In this document: one piece after another, positions 33,740-42,411 of the stretch | Position numbering within the stretch: position 1 is the first letter of the stretch | How the letters are laid out: each line of letters begins with the position of its first letter | Source: Phycisphaerae bacterium | Lineage (GTDB): Bacteria; Planctomycetota; Phycisphaerae; UBA1845; UTPLA1 | Direction of reading: 5' to 3' | Assembly: GCA_016935885.1 (NCBI GenBank) | Contig: JAFGQA010000473.1 | Span: 1-45,827, forward strand | DNA length: 45,827 nucleotides | Program-made: the position numbers and the translations under genes | Notes under the pieces: model-generated | What the model was told of the DNA's origin: nothing | Databases searched by the model: none | The model's input: only the letters and a program-made list of their open reading frames with translations

Positions 33740-35464
33740 CTAACGAGGTGGCTGGCATGAAGGATATCGGAACTTCGCCCGTGAAGAACACCCGGCAGCA
33801 AGCGGCGGCTGATCCGTCAGACGGCACGGCCTCGGCAAGTTCGGCGTGCGGGCTTGCATCGTTGATTCGCCGGCCTGCTGGGCCGAGGCGGTTTTTCGGC
33901 TGACGCGGTCGCGCGGGGCGATGGTGCCTTGGGGGATGCTCCAGTCTTCGCGGGAGTAGAATCGCCATTCGCCGTTCTCGACCCGCGTCAAAAAGACCTC
34001 GCCCAGATCGTCGAGACACGCGCTAAGCGGGATCAAGCCGGTCGCGCCCTTGTACGGCCGGACCCGATGGGCCAGCACGTCCCGGATCTTCGCGCGGTTC
34101 AGGCCGGCAGTCTGGATGCCCCAGATCAGCATGTTCATGCCGTCGAAAGCGTGGGCCGCGTAGGTCCCCGGCTCTTCGTTGAAACGCTGCGCATATGCCT
34201 TGCGGAAGGCGTCACAATCCTCGTCCGGCCGCGCCGGGTTCCATGGATATGCGCAGACGACGCCTTCGGCATTCTCGCCGGCGATCTCGAGGAACTCGTC
34301 CGAGACGCACCGGTCGCAGGCGTAGTATGGCTGCTCCATGCCCATGGCCCGCATCTGATTCAGGAGCTTCGCCCCCTCGATGGCGTCTCCCCAATGGACG
34401 ACGGCCTCGACGTTGCTGGCCTTCATACGCTGGAGCTGGAGCGAGAAGTCGTCGATGCCGACCTTGTAGGCCATCTCCAAGATGACAGGGTGACCGAGAC
34501 GGCGGCTGCCGTCTCTGATCTCACGCACGCCGAATCGCCCGTACCGGTTGCTGGCCCGCACGATGCCGAGCCGTGTGTATTCCAGTTTGCGGTACAGGTA
34601 GTCCACCAGCAGGTAGCCCATCTGCCGATCGTCGCCGATGCAGCGGAAGACCCACGGGATGTTCGTCTCAATGAACGTCGGATCGGTGTCGCCGCTGTTC
34701 ATCATGGCGATCTCGGCCTTCAGCGCCACACGGATGGCGATGTGGCTGTTGGCCCCGTCGATGGTGCCGAGGATGGCCCAGACCTTGTGCTTGTAGGCCA
34801 GCTTGATGATCTCGTTGCCGGAGGCGCCCCACAGGCCGTTGTCGTTGGCGATGACCAGCTCGAAGGGGATGTTCCGCTTGAGGTACCCGCCGCGCTCATT
34901 GGCCTGCTCGATAGCCAACTGGGCGCCGCGCAGCATCGGAATGCCCAACGACTCCTCGTGGCTCTTACCACCGGTGGCGACCGACACCGTGCCCATGATG
35001 GGGCCGATGAAGCCGATCTTCACGGTGTCAACGTGCTCAGGCTCGGGAATCGCCCGGCCGGGACCGGTGTACTCCATCTGCTCGAGGAAGTGCTCCTTGT
35101 ACGGCGTGACGTGTCGGAACGGCTCGACGTCCGTCGCGGAGTAGGCGTAGTTGTTGTCCTTCTTGAGGACCAGCTTCGGGACTTCATAGGGGCCGACGTC
35201 GATCACCTTGAGAAGCCCTTCTATATCCGCCTTGTCGGCCTCCTCCGCGCTGGCCTCCCCCGCGCCGCCCCCACCCACGTCGGCTGCCTGGGCCTCGGCC
35301 GACTCCTTATCGGGCGCCGTTGACTCCGCTGACGTCGCCTTGGCCGGCACTCCCGTCTCGCCGGTCGCTTCTTCCTCCGCCACGGCAGGTTGCATGGCTG
35401 CAATCAAGGCAAACACGGCGCAAAGCCCCATCACCACCAAGCCTGCAAGACGTCTCCCGTTCAT
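33740..35464 (-). CDS. Orphan ABC-type ligand-binding protein (branched-chain amino acid family)
   Basis: 574 residues from the ATG at 35464, with GGAGGTG upstream. Signal peptide (about residues 1-28, LVVMGLCAVFALIAAMQPAVA), then a Glu/Ala-rich linker of 60 residues, then a Peripla_BP_6 fold: VKIGFIGPIMG, RGAQLAIEQANERGG and the ligand-site region AILGTIDGANSH and SGDTDPTFIE. No permease or ATPase genes are nearby. Similar orphan binding proteins accompany propeller proteins in PQQ-linked oxidation systems, which may be the better comparison; here no PQQ dehydrogenase is seen. It lies in the middle of the cytochrome gene set. The last 45 residues are basic and low in complexity. Confidence 0.85.
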   Translation of the reverse strand: MNGRRLAGLVVMGLCAVFALIAAMQPAVAEEEATGETGVPAKATSAESTAPDKESAEAQAADVGGGGAGEASAEEADKADIEGLLKVIDVGPYEVPKLVLKKDNNYAYSATDVEPFRHVTPYKEHFLEQMEYTGPGRAIPEPEHVDTVKIGFIGPIMGTVSVATGGKSHEESLGIPMLRGAQLAIEQANERGGYLKRNIPFELVIANDNGLWGASGNEIIKLAYKHKVWAILGTIDGANSHIAIRVALKAEIAMMNSGDTDPTFIETNIPWVFRCIGDDRQMGYLLVDYLYRKLEYTRLGIVRASNRYGRFGVREIRDGSRRLGHPVILEMAYKVGIDDFSLQLQRMKASNVEAVVHWGDAIEGAKLLNQMRAMGMEQPYYACDRCVSDEFLEIAGENAEGVVCAYPWNPARPDEDCDAFRKAYAQRFNEEPGTYAAHAFDGMNMLIWGIQTAGLNRAKIRDVLAHRVRPYKGATGLIPLSACLDDLGEVFLTRVENGEWRFYSREDWSIPQGTIAPRDRVSRKTASAQQAGESTMQARTPNLPRPCRLTDQPPLAAGCSSRAKFRYPSCQPPR

Positions 35465-35724
35465 CGCCTTCACCTCCGGATGACCGGCTGCTGCCAAGAA
35501 ACACCTCAACTCAAGGCTGTGGCACAGCGCGGCCTCTGGCCGCAGCCAAACTGTGGCACAGCGAGGCCTCTGGCCGCAGCCAAACTGTGGCACAGGCGTC
35601 CCGCCTGTGACCCCACCGGCTTCGGCGCCGGTGCCACAAGCGCCATTCCATGTCCGCACGGGCTGAAAGCCCGCGGCCCTTCTGTCGTATCGCAGCCCTT
35701 CCGTGATCCTCGTTGCGTGCCCAT
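35465..35724. repeat. Family A repeats with 34-bp tandem units between genes, plus family E piece
   Basis: CTGTGGCACAGCG(C/A)GGCC units start at 35517, 35551 and 35585, period 34 bp, followed by a GGCACAGGCGTCCCGCCTGT palindrome and CCGGCTTCGGCGCCGG. At 35662-35685 a family E type GGGCTGAAAGCCCGCGG palindrome follows. This lies in the leader of the ligand-binding protein gene, where frame does not matter. Confidence 0.8.
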
Positions 35725-37296
35725 CTACTTCGTCTTGTTGTTGCCTCTGTATATTACTCTTTTCGCACCTCTGCCGGCAACATATCCGTCGTGGTCGCCG
35801 CCACGGAGTCCCGCGTAGTATCCCCGGCCGATGGCGTGGCCGAGCCCCTTGGACGTGCCCAGCCACGCGTCGTCTCCATCGAATTCCACCCATAGGACGT
35901 AATTGTGCGGCAGATTGGGCGGCGTCTCGATCTCGGCCAAGACCTCCAGCCCGCGCTGGACAACGGCCCTGCCCCGATGCGTCTTGTGGTCCACCGTGTA
36001 CTTCACCCACGTATCCGTTGCAAAATCGGCCAGGACGCCGAGCCCCTTGTCCGTGGCGAACCAGGCTTCGTTGGCACCCCGGCCCTTGACGGCGTTGGTG
36101 AAGTTGCTGGGCAGGCCGCATTCATGGTCGAAGAAGCATCGCCAGTGTCGCCCGTCGTACCGGCCCACGCCGAAGTAGCTCGACACCCACAGTGTCTTGT
36201 CGACGTAGCTCACGCCGGTGGTGATCACGTGCATGACGCCGTCGTCGCGGTACAGGTCGATCTCCATCTCGCCGTCGGGATCGAGGTAGTCCTTCCAGGT
36301 GCCCTTCTCGACATCGTACTCGAGGACCGCGCTTCCCCAGATGCCCAGGTACACAAGGCCGTCGGCATAGCAGCAGCCGTAGTTCCAGATCTCCTCCATC
36401 GGGGCGTTCTTCTCGGTGAAGATCGACCACTCGCCGGTGACCGTGTTGTATCGGCTGGCACCGGCGGTGGTGGCCGCCCAGATGTTGTCGTGCTCCACGC
36501 ATACGCCGTAGACGACGTCGTTAACCAGACCGCTGTTGAGCTGATGCCAGTGGTCGAATCGCCCGCCGCTGAACCGGGCCAGCCCGCCGCCGAACAGCCC
36601 GAGCCACACCTCGCCGGTCTTCGGATGGACGTCGATGGACGAGACGACACGCCACGGCAGGCCGTCCGCCTCGCGCCACGATCGAATCTCGCGCGTCTTC
36701 TTGTTCAGGCAGGCCAACCCGTTCTCCGTGCCGATCCATACGCGATCCCCGTCGGGTTTGACCGCAAAGATGTGATCGTTGGGCAGGCCGTCCTTCGTCG
36801 TGAAACTCTCCCAGTTTGTGTACACATAGGGCATACCAGGTTGGCCCGCCGCCTGCTTTGCCTTCGCCGTGTCTGCCGTGTTTGCCGGGTTTGCCTTGCG
36901 AGCAGCGAGCTTCGCCTCCACGGCGTTGGGCGTTCTGGCCGCCTCGTCCGCCCGAGCTTCCGGCGCGAGGCACGCGAGAAGTCCGAACGAAAGGGCCGCC
37001 AAACGGCAAGCCGCATGAAGGCCGAGGTCCGCACAGCGGACCCCGCGGAAACCTCCGCGGCAAAGGGCCACCGAGCTTGCCCTCGGGATGGCTGCATCAC
37101 CAGTCGGCGAGCACCCCCCGGCCAAGGCCGGGGGCTCTTGCGATCTGTCAGACGCTCGAACCCCGAAAACCGTGGACCCTCGAACTCTCAGACCCCCGAA
37201 TCCTCGAATCCTCGGACTCTCGAATCCTCGAATCCTCGAACTCTCGAACCCTTGGATCCTCGAATCCTCAGATCCTCGAATAAACAGCGCACGCAT
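35725..37296 (-). CDS. Secreted beta-propeller protein of the two-component-regulator propeller type
   Basis: About 523 residues from the ATG at 37296, with GGGAGGTGG upstream. The true signal-like segment (RLAALSFGLLACLAPEARA) is only reached at about residue 100. Before it the frame encodes a minisatellite (GFESSRIRGFESPRIRGF) and a family B palindrome (RSQEPPALAGG), so the natural start has apparently been pushed upstream or a later start is used. The mature part has Reg_prop blades: NWESFTTKDGLPNDHIFAVK, RVWIGTENGLACLN, VWLGLFGGGLARFSGG, IWAATTAGASRYN and WFATDKGLGVL. It lacks the kinase domain of such sensors, so it is probably a periplasmic binding or scaffold protein. 23 bp from the cytochrome gene. 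Confidence 0.8.
   Translation of the reverse strand: MRALFIRGSEDSRIQGFESSRIRGFESPRIRGFGGLRVRGSTVFGVRASDRSQEPPALAGGCSPTGDAAIPRASSVALCRGGFRGVRCADLGLHAACRLAALSFGLLACLAPEARADEAARTPNAVEAKLAARKANPANTADTAKAKQAAGQPGMPYVYTNWESFTTKDGLPNDHIFAVKPDGDRVWIGTENGLACLNKKTREIRSWREADGLPWRVVSSIDVHPKTGEVWLGLFGGGLARFSGGRFDHWHQLNSGLVNDVVYGVCVEHDNIWAATTAGASRYNTVTGEWSIFTEKNAPMEEIWNYGCCYADGLVYLGIWGSAVLEYDVEKGTWKDYLDPDGEMEIDLYRDDGVMHVITTGVSYVDKTLWVSSYFGVGRYDGRHWRCFFDHECGLPSNFTNAVKGRGANEAWFATDKGLGVLADFATDTWVKYTVDHKTHRGRAVVQRGLEVLAEIETPPNLPHNYVLWVEFDGDDAWLGTSKGLGHAIGRGYYAGLRGGDHDGYVAGRGAKRVIYRGNNKTK
37095..37140. repeat. Family B palindrome, single arm
   Basis: CACCCCCCGGCCAAGGCCGG followed by GGGCTCTTG, a variant of the family B core. 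Translated in frame within the sensor-propeller N terminus. Confidence 0.75.
37152..37281. repeat. Minisatellite of CTCGAATC-like units
   Basis: About 16 imperfect 8- to 9-base units (TCGAATCC, TCGAACTC, TCGGACTC) in a row. It encodes alternating S/R-I-R-G-F-E residues in the extended N terminus of the propeller protein. Variable unit length and content suggest slippage. Confidence 0.75.
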
Positions 37297-37318
37297 CAAT
37301 CCACCTCCCGGATAGACA

Positions 37319-40306
37319 TCACAGCGTTTTGAGGAACTCGACCAAGTCATTCAACTGGTCCTTGGTCATGTCGTTGCTGATCCCGTGTTGGTCGTACGGG
37401 TTGTAGTCCGTCCAAATCTGCTCCAGCGTCTCGGCGATGCCGTTGTGCAAGTACGGCGCCGAGTCGTAGACGTTGTTCAAATGCGGCACGTCGAACTCGG
37501 ACTCGCGGTCCAGCCACATCTTGGTGCCAATGTCTCGCCGTGTGCGGTCCGTGTAGTACGGGGGAGAATGGCACGTTGAACACCGGTTGTCGACGGGAAT
37601 GATCCGTCCGTCGTTGGTCATCATCCGATTGAAGACGATCTTGCCACGACGCTGGGCGGGCGTGAGTTCGCCGCCGACCGGCCGATAGCGGTTCGGCGGG
37701 CGCGGAATCGTGCAGATGTAATTGTCCAGCGCGGACAACTCCTCCGGCGTGAAGGGCTGAATGCGCGTGAAGAACACCGCCAGCCGCGGGCCGCACTGAC
37801 GCGACAGGCTGGGATTCGTCCCCTCCCACTTGAACGGCGCCGTGTCGAGGATTCCCCGGAGCGTGCGGTTGTCCACCGGGCTGATGCCGACCCCGTCGGG
37901 CTCGATGTCGTACGTCAGGCCGTCGATGTGACCGTCGGGGTGGCACGAATGACACGAGAACTGGCGATGAAACGTGATGTCCGCGCTGTGAAACAGCCGC
38001 TCGCCATAGCGGACCTTGGTGATCTCCTTCGGGCCGCCGAGGTCGATCCGCGCCACGGCGTCAAGCTTGGCAACGTCGATGACGGTGATCGAGTCATCGA
38101 GGGCGTTGGCCACGTAAGCGGCCTTCCCGTCATGCGAGAACAGCACGCCCCGCGGGCTGTTCTTCGTTGGGATGTGCTTGACGACAAACTCCGTCGGCTT
38201 GCCCAGATGGTTCGGAAAGATGTGCTCGCGTTCGTACGGCGTTGCGCCTCGCAGCATCTTGATCAGCTTGCCGCAATCAACCACCGCCACGCGATCCGAG
38301 CCGCTGCTTGTGACGAAGGCGTACTTGCCGTCCGGACTGATGGCGACGTCGGCCGCGTCCGGGAAGCACAAGTTTGGCTCGTCGAGCAGGACCTGGTCAA
38401 CCCTCCAACCAGATCGTGTTGAATCGGGGATCTTATCAACCGAAGTGCGCCCGCCGGCCAAGGCCGGCGGCTCTTTGGGTTTCCAGATGACGCCCATGCC
38501 GTTGGTGATCGTCCAGCCCTGAAGCAGCCGCGTCATTGGCACCAGGTTCTTCGTACGATTCAACGTGATCAGGGCATACTCGCCGCTTGGATGCCAGGCA
38601 ATGCCCTGCATCAGATTTGCCCCAGCGACTTCGACCCGGTTCTCCACAATGCCCCGATCTGTGTCAACAATCGTCACCTCCGAAACGGACGGCGTTCGGA
38701 ACTTGACGAACCTCGACAGAGTGTTCGTGGCCGCGACCCGCTTGCCATCCGGGCTGATGGCCAACGACCACGGGCCGCGGCTGGCCGTCAGGCGCTTTGT
38801 CTCATCCAACGTCTCTGCGTCGATCACCGAAATGCTGTCCGCCGAGGTGTTGAGCACGTAGATCCGTCTGCCCGATTCATCCGTGAGCACGCCGTGCGGC
38901 TCATCACCCACATGGATTGTCTGTAGGACGCGGCGGGTCCGCGTGTCCATGACGGCCAGGCTGTCGTCCAGCCTGTGCGTCACGTACGCGCGGGAGCCGT
39001 CGGGGCTGAACGTGACGTCCGTGGGTTGGCCGCCGGTCTCGATCTCGGCGACGGCCTTCCGCGACGCGACATCCACAACGATGACGGTGTTCGAGGCCTC
39101 ACATACAACGTAAAGCTCCTTGCCGTCGGGCGACAAGGCAAGGTTAAGCGGGGTCTTGTAGCGAGGACCCAGAACGCGCTTGGCCTCATCGGGCGGCCGC
39201 GTCGGGTGGGCGATCATCTTCATGGCGGCCGCGCAGTCGAACTTGCGCCCGTGGGCGTTTTCGTGACACGTCATGCACGTCTTCTCTGTGACCGGCTGAA
39301 GGCCGGCCTGCTTCGCCGCGCGCTGGTCGCGCATGATGGCCTCGGGACAGTACTCGCTGCCGGGACCGTGACAGTGCTCGCACTGGACGCCGTCAGCGGG
39401 GTCAAATCCGTCCATCATGCGGTCCTGGCTGGACGCGCCCGTCGGTGTGGCCCCAGGTGCGTGACACCGCAGACACTTCGCGCACGCCTGTGGATCGCCC
39501 TGGATGCCCGCCTTCGCCGCCATCTCGTAGCCCGCGGGCGTCCCCAGCACGGCGTACGCGCGGGCATGCCTGCCAAGCCGCCACTTGCTGAACTGATAGT
39601 TCATCATCATGCCCTGGTGGCACTTGGCGCAGGCCATCACGCCGACGTACTTGCGTTTGCTCGCGATGTCGCCCGGGTTTGCTGCGGCCGCCGCGCTCAA
39701 GAGCCCCCGACCTTGGTCGTTGGGTTCGCCCCGGTCGCAGTCTCGTTTCGGCACGGGATGGGCGATGGCCTTCATCCCGGCCTTCACGTCAAACACCGGC
39801 GAGGTCAGGATGGCCACGTGCGAGCCCTTCACGTTGTGGCAGGTCATGCACATCTGCTCGTTTGGCATCATCAGCCCCGCCGCCATGGCCTTCTGCCGAT
39901 CCATCATGACCTCGCGGGACATGTATTCACTGCCGGGGCCGTGGCACTTCTCGCACTGAACGCCGTCTTCCAGCAGGAACGCATCCTCCTTCTCCCACGC
40001 CTCCGCGTTGGCCGCCGTCGCGTGACACCCCAGGCACATGGCTGCCTTCTGCGGCTCCTCGGGAATGCCACTCAGCTCGGCGATCTTCTTCGACGCTGGG
40101 TTCCACAGGCACGCGTACGCCTCCGCATGTTTAGATGCCCGCCACAGGCTGAACGGGTGCCCGGCCGCCTTGCCCGAGTGACACTTCGTGCAAGTCTTGA
40201 CGCCCACGTAGATCGGGTGCCTGTCCGGCACGCCTGATTCGTCCGCCCGTGTGGAGCCCGCCGCACCGACAATCGCCACCGCCGCAAAACAAACATGCCA
40301 TCTCAT
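37319..40306 (-). CDS. Multiheme c-type cytochrome with YVTN beta-propeller and MauG-like C terminus
   Basis: 995 residues with a signal peptide (MRWHVCFAAVAIVGAAGSTRA). The N-terminal 380 residues have eight CxxCH haem motifs in two similar sets of four: CTKCH, CLGCH, CEKCH, CMTCH and CAKCH, CLRCH, CEHCH, CMTCH, pointing to an internal duplication of a tetrahaem unit. A YVTN-type propeller follows (about 390-740; LALSPDGKELYVVCEASNTV). The C-terminal part has CHSCH and CSTCH plus LRGILDTAPFKWEG, as in di-haem peroxidase/MauG-like proteins. Total ten CxxCH. Two family B repeats are translated inside it (RGEPNDQGRGLLSA; PKEPPALAGGRTS). It overlaps the CRTAC1 gene by 4 nt. Likely periplasmic electron transfer. 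Confidence 0.9.
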   Translation of the reverse strand: MRWHVCFAAVAIVGAAGSTRADESGVPDRHPIYVGVKTCTKCHSGKAAGHPFSLWRASKHAEAYACLWNPASKKIAELSGIPEEPQKAAMCLGCHATAANAEAWEKEDAFLLEDGVQCEKCHGPGSEYMSREVMMDRQKAMAAGLMMPNEQMCMTCHNVKGSHVAILTSPVFDVKAGMKAIAHPVPKRDCDRGEPNDQGRGLLSAAAAANPGDIASKRKYVGVMACAKCHQGMMMNYQFSKWRLGRHARAYAVLGTPAGYEMAAKAGIQGDPQACAKCLRCHAPGATPTGASSQDRMMDGFDPADGVQCEHCHGPGSEYCPEAIMRDQRAAKQAGLQPVTEKTCMTCHENAHGRKFDCAAAMKMIAHPTRPPDEAKRVLGPRYKTPLNLALSPDGKELYVVCEASNTVIVVDVASRKAVAEIETGGQPTDVTFSPDGSRAYVTHRLDDSLAVMDTRTRRVLQTIHVGDEPHGVLTDESGRRIYVLNTSADSISVIDAETLDETKRLTASRGPWSLAISPDGKRVAATNTLSRFVKFRTPSVSEVTIVDTDRGIVENRVEVAGANLMQGIAWHPSGEYALITLNRTKNLVPMTRLLQGWTITNGMGVIWKPKEPPALAGGRTSVDKIPDSTRSGWRVDQVLLDEPNLCFPDAADVAISPDGKYAFVTSSGSDRVAVVDCGKLIKMLRGATPYEREHIFPNHLGKPTEFVVKHIPTKNSPRGVLFSHDGKAAYVANALDDSITVIDVAKLDAVARIDLGGPKEITKVRYGERLFHSADITFHRQFSCHSCHPDGHIDGLTYDIEPDGVGISPVDNRTLRGILDTAPFKWEGTNPSLSRQCGPRLAVFFTRIQPFTPEELSALDNYICTIPRPPNRYRPVGGELTPAQRRGKIVFNRMMTNDGRIIPVDNRCSTCHSPPYYTDRTRRDIGTKMWLDRESEFDVPHLNNVYDSAPYLHNGIAETLEQIWTDYNPYDQHGISNDMTKDQLNDLVEFLKTL
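38447..38484. repeat. Family B palindrome in the propeller part of the cytochrome gene
   Basis: GCCCGCCGGCCAAGGCCGGC followed by GGCTCTTTGG. It encodes PKEPPALAGGR on the minus strand, between a Trp-Lys and a Thr-Ser segment that breaks the YVTN repeat spacing. Confidence 0.75.
39697..39733. repeat. Family B palindrome between the two tetrahaem units
   Basis: CAAGAGCCCCCGACCTTGGT followed by CGTTGGGTTCGCC. It encodes GEPNDQGRGLL in frame, in the linker between haem motifs four and five. Confidence 0.75.
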
Positions 40307-42411
40307 GGTATGCCGTCCCTCTCGCGATTATCCCTGCAGCGCAGTAGATCGAGCAGCCGCGTCCAGCAGGCCCCGACCTTGGTCGGGGACGGCCGGGCGC
40401 CAGCGTCCAAGACTACCCCCCGGCCAAGTACGTGTTTAGCGGGGTGGCATGGGTAAGCGGAGCCGCCAGCGGCGGCGGAGCTTACCCGTGGGCATCCAGT
40501 CCAGCCCGTTCTCACTGGTACTGAACGACCCGCCCTCGTTGGGCGTGTCGTTCGTGACCCGTGCCGCCACGTTTGAACGCTAGACACGTGCCCGGCCAAG
40601 GTCGGGCGCGCTTCCGAGTCCAGCGGCGTGACCTTGTGCTGTAGACCTACCTTGCCGTCTTGAATGACCTCGAGGATTCGATTGGCCTTGACGTCCTCCA
40701 GCTTCGTCGTTCGGCCGTCCGGCCAACGGATTTCAACACGATCGGCTTTGGTTGCCTGACCCAGGCCGAAATGGGCCCGTGGATCGCTTTGCGAAAGGTA
40801 ACCAGCTACCGCGGCCACCTCGTGTATCATCTGCATCTTGCCCACGACGACCGTGACGCGTGCGCCGATTGCCTCGACCTTGGTGCCGGCCAGCTTGGGG
40901 GCAACCGTCAGCCAGTTGTTCTTGTTCCCACCGTCGTTGCGGAGCAACTTGGCCGGCCCGTTGAGGTTCATAACCAGGATGTCCACGTCGCCGTCATTGT
41001 CGTAATCCGCGAAGGCGGCCCCGCGACCGACGTGCTTCTCGCGAAAGTACGGCCCGGACTGATCGGCCACGTCGACAAACTTGCCGTTGTGGTCGTTGCG
41101 GACGAGCACGTCTTCTTCAGCGTACTCGTGGTGGGGGTTGCCGGTCGCGACGAAGACGTCGAGGTAGCCGTCGTTGTCATAATCAAGGAGCCCGCCGCCC
41201 CAGCCGGTATACTGACCGCAGATCACGGCCAGATTACTTGGCGCCGTGACGTCAATGAAGAAGTTCCCCTTGTTGATCAGCAGGCAACCGTACGCCATAT
41301 CCGGGATGAGCACGTCCAACAAGCCGTCGCGGTCGACGTCACCAATCACCGGCCCCATCGAGGAGGCGCCCTGACCACCTTCCCCGAAGGCCAATCCCCA
41401 TTGGAGCGTCTGATCCTCGAACGTGCCTTTGCCCATGTTGACGTAGTAGCAGTTGGGCGTGGCGTCATTCGTCACGTACAGATCTATGCGACCGTCGTTG
41501 TTGAGATCCGTCGCCACGGCGCTCATGGCGCGGCCGTCGGGAAAGTAGAGCCCGGCTTCTTTCGTGACCTCCGTGAACGTGCCATCCCCGTTGTTGCGGT
41601 ACAGCCGGTCTGCCTGCGCCCTGTAGCTCAACGGGCCGGGATAACCGGCCGCCGCGTAGAAGTCGCGGAACCTGCCCGCGTCGTACTCCAGGTAATTGGC
41701 CACGTAAACATCGAGGTCCCCGTCGTTGTCGTAGTCCAGCCACGGGGCCGACAGGCTCCAACGCGGGTCTCCAAGCCCAGACCGGGCGGTGACGTCGGTG
41801 AACGTCCCGTCGCCGTTGTTGCGGTAGAACACGTTCGGGCCGTAGTTCAATACGTACAGGTCCACGTCGCCATCGTTGTCGTAGTCGGCTGCCGAGGCCC
41901 CCACGCCGAATCCCTGATGGCCCACACCGGCCTCGTCGGTGACGTCGGCAAACGTCCCGTCGCCGTTGTTCCGATAGAGCGCGTTGGCCAGCTTGCCGCG
42001 GAGGTCCCTGCCGAGGTTGTCGTTGACCTCGCGCAGCCAGCACCCATCGAGCAGATAAATGTCCAGGTACCCATCACCGTTGTAATCGAAGAAGGCGCCG
42101 CCCGGCCCGGTGCCTTCGACGATGTTGCTGAGGTGGTGATCGCCGTAGCTGTGCTTGAAACGAATACCGGCCTTCTCCGTGACATCTGTGAACGTCGGCA
42201 AGGCTGGGCCGGAGGCCGCAACCAGCCCGGCGGTGAGCAAGACCAGGATTGGCGTCGACAACGCAGTCAGAAGTACCCCTGGCTTCAAGCCACGCAGCGC
42301 CCGACAGACGACAAGCCTCGACTCAGATGGCGCCGCGCAGGCTGAAGCCCACGGCTCGTCAAGATTGTCTGCGCCAGGCGCTCCCGAGGCTGCCATGAAC
42401 GCTCGCTTCAT
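40303..42411 (-). CDS. CRTAC1/ASPIC-UnbV family FG-GAP propeller protein with repeat-encoded extensions
   Basis: 702 residues. The secreted core holds VCBS/FG-GAP calcium-binding repeats (many DYDNDGDxD and NNGDGTF segments) and an ASPIC/UnbV domain near residues 520-590 (VGRGAAFADYDNDGD, then HFGLGQATKADRVEIRWPDG). The real signal helix (VLLTALSTPILVLLTAGLVA) is reached only after about 45 residues; the stretch before it includes DEPWASACAAPSE encoded by a family E palindrome. After the domain end (ANRILEVIQDGK) about 115 more residues are encoded by a family B element (40336-40642). The stop overlaps the cytochrome start (ATGA). Role unknown; calcium-binding, extracytoplasmic. Confidence 0.88.
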   Translation of the reverse strand: MKRAFMAASGAPGADNLDEPWASACAAPSESRLVVCRALRGLKPGVLLTALSTPILVLLTAGLVAASGPALPTFTDVTEKAGIRFKHSYGDHHLSNIVEGTGPGGAFFDYNGDGYLDIYLLDGCWLREVNDNLGRDLRGKLANALYRNNGDGTFADVTDEAGVGHQGFGVGASAADYDNDGDVDLYVLNYGPNVFYRNNGDGTFTDVTARSGLGDPRWSLSAPWLDYDNDGDLDVYVANYLEYDAGRFRDFYAAAGYPGPLSYRAQADRLYRNNGDGTFTEVTKEAGLYFPDGRAMSAVATDLNNDGRIDLYVTNDATPNCYYVNMGKGTFEDQTLQWGLAFGEGGQGASSMGPVIGDVDRDGLLDVLIPDMAYGCLLINKGNFFIDVTAPSNLAVICGQYTGWGGGLLDYDNDGYLDVFVATGNPHHEYAEEDVLVRNDHNGKFVDVADQSGPYFREKHVGRGAAFADYDNDGDVDILVMNLNGPAKLLRNDGGNKNNWLTVAPKLAGTKVEAIGARVTVVVGKMQMIHEVAAVAGYLSQSDPRAHFGLGQATKADRVEIRWPDGRTTKLEDVKANRILEVIQDGKVGLQHKVTPLDSEARPTLAGHVSSVQTWRHGSRTTRPTRAGRSVPVRTGWTGCPRVSSAAAGGSAYPCHPAKHVLGRGVVLDAGARPSPTKVGACWTRLLDLLRCRDNRERDGIP
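40336..40642. mobile_element. MITE-like element of repeat family B, copy 3, translated as a C-terminal tail
   Basis: About 307 bp, ends GCAGCGC and GTGCTGT, with inverted GGCCCCGACCTTGGTCGGGG-type palindromes inside and a central hairpin (GGGTAAGC with GCTTACCC). The whole element is read in one open frame of the CRTAC1 gene. Confidence 0.7.
42275..42358. repeat. Family E palindrome in the signal-peptide region of the CRTAC1 gene
   Basis: On the minus strand GAGCCGTGGGCTTCAGCCTG then CGCGGC, and about 50 bp on GTGGCTTGAAGCCAGGGG. The first core recurs at 45355-45385 between genes. Confidence 0.7.

Noticed and set aside
33929..35323. Long plus-strand frame opposite the ABC-type binding protein
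   Set aside because: The minus strand has a signal peptide, ribosome-binding site and a recognised fold; the plus frame is a composition artefact of GC-rich coding DNA.
40660..42345. 561-codon plus-strand frame opposite the CRTAC1 gene
   Set aside because: It is the reverse complement of the FG-GAP repeats, which produces Val/His/Asp-rich shadow sequence; no start signal.
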